Assembly: GCA_017643585.1 (NCBI GenBank)
Contig: JAEPND010000007.1
Coordinates: 90,421-154,420, forward strand
From: Maricaulis sp.
Lineage (GTDB): Bacteria > Pseudomonadota > Alphaproteobacteria > Caulobacterales > Maricaulaceae
Length of the DNA stretch: 64,000 nucleotides
Direction of reading: 5' to 3'
The translations under genes were made by a program, and so were the position numbers. Under the pieces are notes generated by a model, which saw nothing but the letters and a program-made list of their open reading frames with translations, did not search any database and had not been told where the DNA came from. Each line of letters starts with the position of its first letter. Positions within the stretch are counted from its first letter, which is position 1. This document shows, piece by piece, positions 60,985 through 64,000 of this stretch.

Positions 60985-62716
60985 GACCTTCCACATTGAA
61001 AGCCTGGCGCATGTGTCCCCGGCCTGGCCGGTCATCATTGCCGGCCTTGTTGCCGCGCTGATCTCGCACAATCATGTACGCAAGGCGCTGGCTTTGCTGG
61101 CCCCGATCCTGGCCCTGCTGCTGTGGTTCAATCCGACCACGACCGGCACGTTTGGCCTGATCGAGTTTGGCGGGTTCACTCTCGAGACCTTCCGCTACGA
61201 CAACCTGTCCCGCATCTGGTCGCTGGTCTTCATCATCGCTGCCTTCATCAACGGGCTCTACGGCCTGCACGAGAAGGATCGCCTGGCCGATGTGATGGGG
61301 CTGATCTATTCCGGCGCCGGCCTGGGCGCCGTGTTTGCCGGTGACTTGCTGACGCTGTTCTTCTTCTGGGAGCTGACGGCGATCTCCTCCGTCTTCCTGA
61401 TCTGGGGTTCGCGCAACAACGCGTCCTACAAGGCGGGCCTGCGCTATCTGGGCATCCACATCCTGTCCGGCGTCCTGCTGCTGGCCGGCGCGGTGATCCG
61501 CGCCAGCGAAACCGGCAGCTGGGCCTTTGACGGCAGCTTGTCGATCGACACCATTGGCGGTTTCCTGATCTTCATCGCCTTCGGCATCAAATGCGCCTTC
61601 CCCTTCCTGCACAACTGGCTGCAGGACGCTTATCCCAAGGCGACGATCACCGGCGCTGTCGTCCTGTCTGCCTTCACCACCAAGCTGGCCGTTTACGCCC
61701 TGGCGCGCGGTTATGCCGGCACGGAGATCCTGATCTATATCGGCGCCGTGATGACGGCCTTCCCGGTCTTCTTTGCCGTGGTCGAGAATGATCTGCGCAA
61801 GGTTCTGTCCTACTCCCTCAATAACCAGCTCGGCTTCATGGTTGTCGGTATCGGTGTCGGCACCGAGCTGGCACTCAATGGCGCCGCAGCGCACGCCTTC
61901 GTGCACATCATCTACAAGGCGTTGTTGTTCATGAGCATGGGCGCGGTTCTGCACCGCGTGGGCACGGTCAAGGGCTCTGAACTGGGTGGTCTGTTCAAGT
62001 CCATGCCGGCGACGACCTTCTTCTGTCTGATCGGGGCCGCCTCGATCTCGGCCTTCCCGCTGTTCTCGGGCTTTGTCGCCAAGGCGCTGACGCTCGCCGC
62101 AGTGGCCCAGGAACACCACACCCTGGTCTGGCTGGTCCTGGTCTTTGCCTCTGCGGGTGTGCTGGAGCACTCGGGTATCAAGATCCCGTATTTCGCCTTC
62201 TTCGCTCACGACAAGGGGCTGCGCGTACGCGAAGCGCCCGTGAACATGTTGATGGCGATGGGGCTGGCTGCACTGCTGTGTGTCTATCTCGGCATCCATT
62301 ACGGCGTGCTCTACGAGCTGGTCCCGTATCCGGAGGCTGCGCTTTACTACGAGCCCTATACCTTCGATCACATCGTGGGGCAGATGCAGTTGCTATTGGC
62401 GGCGATGTTCGCCTTCACGGTTCTGGTCAGGTTCAAGCTATATCCGGAGGAGAAGCGCTCGGTGAATGTCGATTTCGACTGGATCTATCGCCGTTTCCTC
62501 GACGGGGCGGCACGCTGGGCCTGGCAGATGATTGACCGCCTCAATGCCGCTGTCGGCAATGTGGTCAGCTCTGTACAGTTCCGCATGGGCGGCAAGGCCT
62601 TTGAGATCTTCAGTCCGGGCGGTCAGCTCAGCCGGGATATCCCGAGTGGTGTCCTGGCGATCTGGACCAGTGCGCTCTTGGCGGTGGTCCTGCTCATCGC
62701 ATACCTGGCGCCCTGA
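60977..62716 (+). CDS. Third large antiporter-like subunit
   Basis: 579 residues from the ATG at 60977 (GAGGAGGG upstream). Proton_antipo_M core with LLTLFFFWELTAISSVFLIW near 131, GIKCAFPFLHNWLQDAYPKA near 208 and VLSYSLNNQLGFMVVGIGVG near 280; an extra C-terminal domain of about 150 residues ends in one more helix (AIWTSALLAVVLLIAYLAP). HxxxLHNW differs from the Pro-containing motif of the other two. Last gene of the operon. Confidence 0.92.
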   Translation: MIETFHIESLAHVSPAWPVIIAGLVAALISHNHVRKALALLAPILALLLWFNPTTTGTFGLIEFGGFTLETFRYDNLSRIWSLVFIIAAFINGLYGLHEKDRLADVMGLIYSGAGLGAVFAGDLLTLFFFWELTAISSVFLIWGSRNNASYKAGLRYLGIHILSGVLLLAGAVIRASETGSWAFDGSLSIDTIGGFLIFIAFGIKCAFPFLHNWLQDAYPKATITGAVVLSAFTTKLAVYALARGYAGTEILIYIGAVMTAFPVFFAVVENDLRKVLSYSLNNQLGFMVVGIGVGTELALNGAAAHAFVHIIYKALLFMSMGAVLHRVGTVKGSELGGLFKSMPATTFFCLIGAASISAFPLFSGFVAKALTLAAVAQEHHTLVWLVLVFASAGVLEHSGIKIPYFAFFAHDKGLRVREAPVNMLMAMGLAALLCVYLGIHYGVLYELVPYPEAALYYEPYTFDHIVGQMQLLLAAMFAFTVLVRFKLYPEEKRSVNVDFDWIYRRFLDGAARWAWQMIDRLNAAVGNVVSSVQFRMGGKAFEIFSPGGQLSRDIPSGVLAIWTSALLAVVLLIAYLAP

Positions 62717-62874
62717 TATTTCCTCGCCTTAGGCCGGAAAGTTCAGAAATGCACGCCTTGCGTGTATTTTCTGGCTTTGCGTGGACAATAGGAATATAAT
62801 CCACATCAGGGCGTAGCCTCCTAGCATGAGGCGCGAGGCCGATAGCGGCCTCGTGACCAGAACGGGAGAGCAAG

Positions 62875-63228
62875 ATGATGGTTCCTCAGGGACGTCACGA
62901 CGAGGCCAGGCGCCAGGATCGCGCCTGTGCCCAGCTGACCGCTAGCGCGGTCGCCTATTCATTCGGGATTGCGCCCCAGGATGTGGTGGCGCCGACCCGG
63001 CGCTCGCGCGAAGCGGCCTTCGCTCGCCAGATCGCCATGTATCTGATGCACATATCCTTTGGCCTGCCACTCGCCCGCGTGGCCCTGGCGTTCGATCGCG
63101 ACCGCTCCACAGCAGTCCATGCCTGTCACCGGGTCGAGGACCGGCGCGACAATCAGGATTTCGACGCCTGCCTTGACCAGCTGGAAGCCTGTTTGCGCTC
63201 GGCGCCCCGGCCGGAGGGCCTGCAGTGA
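62875..63228 (+). CDS. DnaA domain IV-like helix-turn-helix protein
   Basis: 117 residues. The region RRSREAAFARQIAMYLMHIS then FGLPLARVALAFDRDRSTAVHACHRVEDRR resembles the DnaA C-terminal DNA-binding domain (helix-turn-helix followed by D(R/H)STV-type basic contact motif). The AAA+ domain is absent. It may bind DnaA-box-like DNA. The GTGA overlap with the next gene links the two. The 158 bp before it (62717-62874) probably contain its promoter. Confidence 0.85.
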   Translation: MMVPQGRHDEARRQDRACAQLTASAVAYSFGIAPQDVVAPTRRSREAAFARQIAMYLMHISFGLPLARVALAFDRDRSTAVHACHRVEDRRDNQDFDACLDQLEACLRSAPRPEGLQ

Positions 63229-63938
63229 CCACCGCTCCGGCCCGCTGGGAGCGCTGCCTGGCCCGGCCACGGGCACAGCTCCTGCCCATGCCGGGGGCAT
63301 CGGACCGACTGGGCGTCTTTCCCGACGGGGACCAGCGCCGGCGCCCGCTGGCCCGGCTGGACAAGGCCCAGACACAGCAGGCGATCTCCGAAGGACGCCT
63401 GGAAACCGATGGCGATACCTATCGCCAGACCGAGGCTGGCCGGCTGGCGGTCAAACGGGAGCGCAGCGGTTTCAACAACCAGCACCGGGTGCTGGCCCTG
63501 CGCGAGATCATCGACCGCACCGGGCGTGTCTCCCGCGTGTTCGCCAACACCCGCGAAAGCCCGGTCGGACGCTGGGCGCATTTCCTGACCCCAGCCCAGA
63601 TCAATGCTGCGGAACGTTTCATCGCTGACTATAACCGTTCAACACTGGCACCGTCGGTCACGCGCAATTGGAGCCTCGATGCCCAGGTCCGCGCGCCAGG
63701 GCGGGGTGAGGGTGCCGAGACTGGCGCCCTGGGCCGGATCGAGGCGACGAAACGGATTATGCGTTCGCTCGACAGCCTGGGGCGTCGCGATGGCGAGATT
63801 GTCACTGCAGCCCTGATCCGCGAGGACAGCCTGGCGGCACTGGGACGGTGTTACGCCGGCAATCCGCGCCGTGGCCGGCAGGTGGTCGCGAGTGCGTTGG
63901 ACCGTCTGGTGGCCGTGACTAGCTGTGAGTTCTCATAA
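63225..63938 (+). CDS. DUF6456-family protein
   Basis: 237 residues from a GTG overlapping the preceding stop. It has a winged-helix-like N-terminal half (LDKAQTQQAISEGRLETDGD then TYRQTEAGRLAVKRE) and a C-terminal conserved block (RAHFLTPAQ-type: GRWAHFLTPAQINAAERFIA; RIMRSLDSLGRRDGEIVTAA) that I associate with DUF6456. Probably a DNA-binding regulator working with the DnaA-like protein. No function is established to my knowledge. Confidence 0.75.
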   Translation: MTTAPARWERCLARPRAQLLPMPGASDRLGVFPDGDQRRRPLARLDKAQTQQAISEGRLETDGDTYRQTEAGRLAVKRERSGFNNQHRVLALREIIDRTGRVSRVFANTRESPVGRWAHFLTPAQINAAERFIADYNRSTLAPSVTRNWSLDAQVRAPGRGEGAETGALGRIEATKRIMRSLDSLGRRDGEIVTAALIREDSLAALGRCYAGNPRRGRQVVASALDRLVAVTSCEFS

Positions 63939-64000
63939 GGTTGTTCACCCGGGCTGAAGCCTTGAGACTGGTTGATGCGAAGCAAACAGCGATCAAGGAG

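Overview
The window looks like about 64 kb of chromosome from an aerobic, GC-rich alphaproteobacterium. Gene content fits the Maricaulis/Hyphomonas side of the class: an xseB-ispA-dxs-tlyA neighbourhood, a TIGR02301 protein next to a NUDIX hydrolase, DUF2336 and DUF6456 proteins, a lone DnaA-domain-IV-like protein, and many TonB/TPR parts. The taxonomic assignment is inference from gene content; no rRNA gene is present. Most of the window is ordinary housekeeping and envelope sequence with tight operons (many ATGA/TGATG/TAATG overlaps). No prophage, integron, CRISPR array or classical transposase was seen.

Layout. 1-2.1 kb: minus-strand MacB/LolD-type ABC efflux module (permease cut by the window edge, ATPase, HlyD adaptor). 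2.2-9.1 kb: minus-strand metabolic and secreted genes (TIGR02301, NUDIX, VOC, hydroxybutyrate dehydrogenase, YaaA, FAD dehydrogenase, Sua5). 8.6-10.3 kb: YceI-cytochrome b561-YceI. 10.4-17.4 kb: acyl-CoA dehydrogenase, DUF4870, a small membrane protein with YbjQ and two tandem signal peptidases I, an SDR, a deacetylase and a histidine phosphatase. 17.4-22.2 kb: isoprenoid operon xseB-ispA-dxs, then tlyA. 22.3-24.7 kb: two glycine-zipper secreted proteins, one extraordinarily arginine-rich. 24.8-30 kb: aroC, a J-domain protein, pdxH, DUF1499, a metallo-beta-lactamase-fold protein and an ATP-grasp-like protein. 30-38 kb: oppBC and oppA without ATPases, DUF3667, sppA, then tRNA-Pro(CGG) and tRNA-Gln(TTG).

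38.9-47.9 kb holds an expanded TonB energy-transduction locus (DUF3450, TtpC-like, ExbB, ExbD, ExbD, TonB, TPR), closed by a strong terminator and followed by a second TPR-TPR-TonB set. 48-52.7 kb: oligopeptidase B-like lipoprotein, msrB, an MFS transporter and a DoxX-like protein. 54.9-62.7 kb: a ten-gene Mrp-type cation/proton antiporter operon whose gene order resembles the antiporter half of archaeal membrane-bound hydrogenases. It has three large antiporter-like subunits and a histidine-rich insertion in the C subunit. The window ends with a DnaA-domain-IV-like/DUF6456 pair.

The most unusual structure is at 52.7-53.45 kb. A GIY-YIG nuclease gene sits inside a 491-bp unit ending in inverted TTGTCATCCC termini. 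Next to it are a 114-bp internally deleted copy with the same ends and a third, half copy. Identical 24-bp spacers separate them. This looks like a nuclease-bearing element with a MITE/REP-like derivative. A second notable signal is a shared 15-bp element (YTCAKGYTKGGCTCA, half-sites 11 bp apart) upstream of three unlinked secreted-protein genes, suggesting a common OmpR-family regulator.
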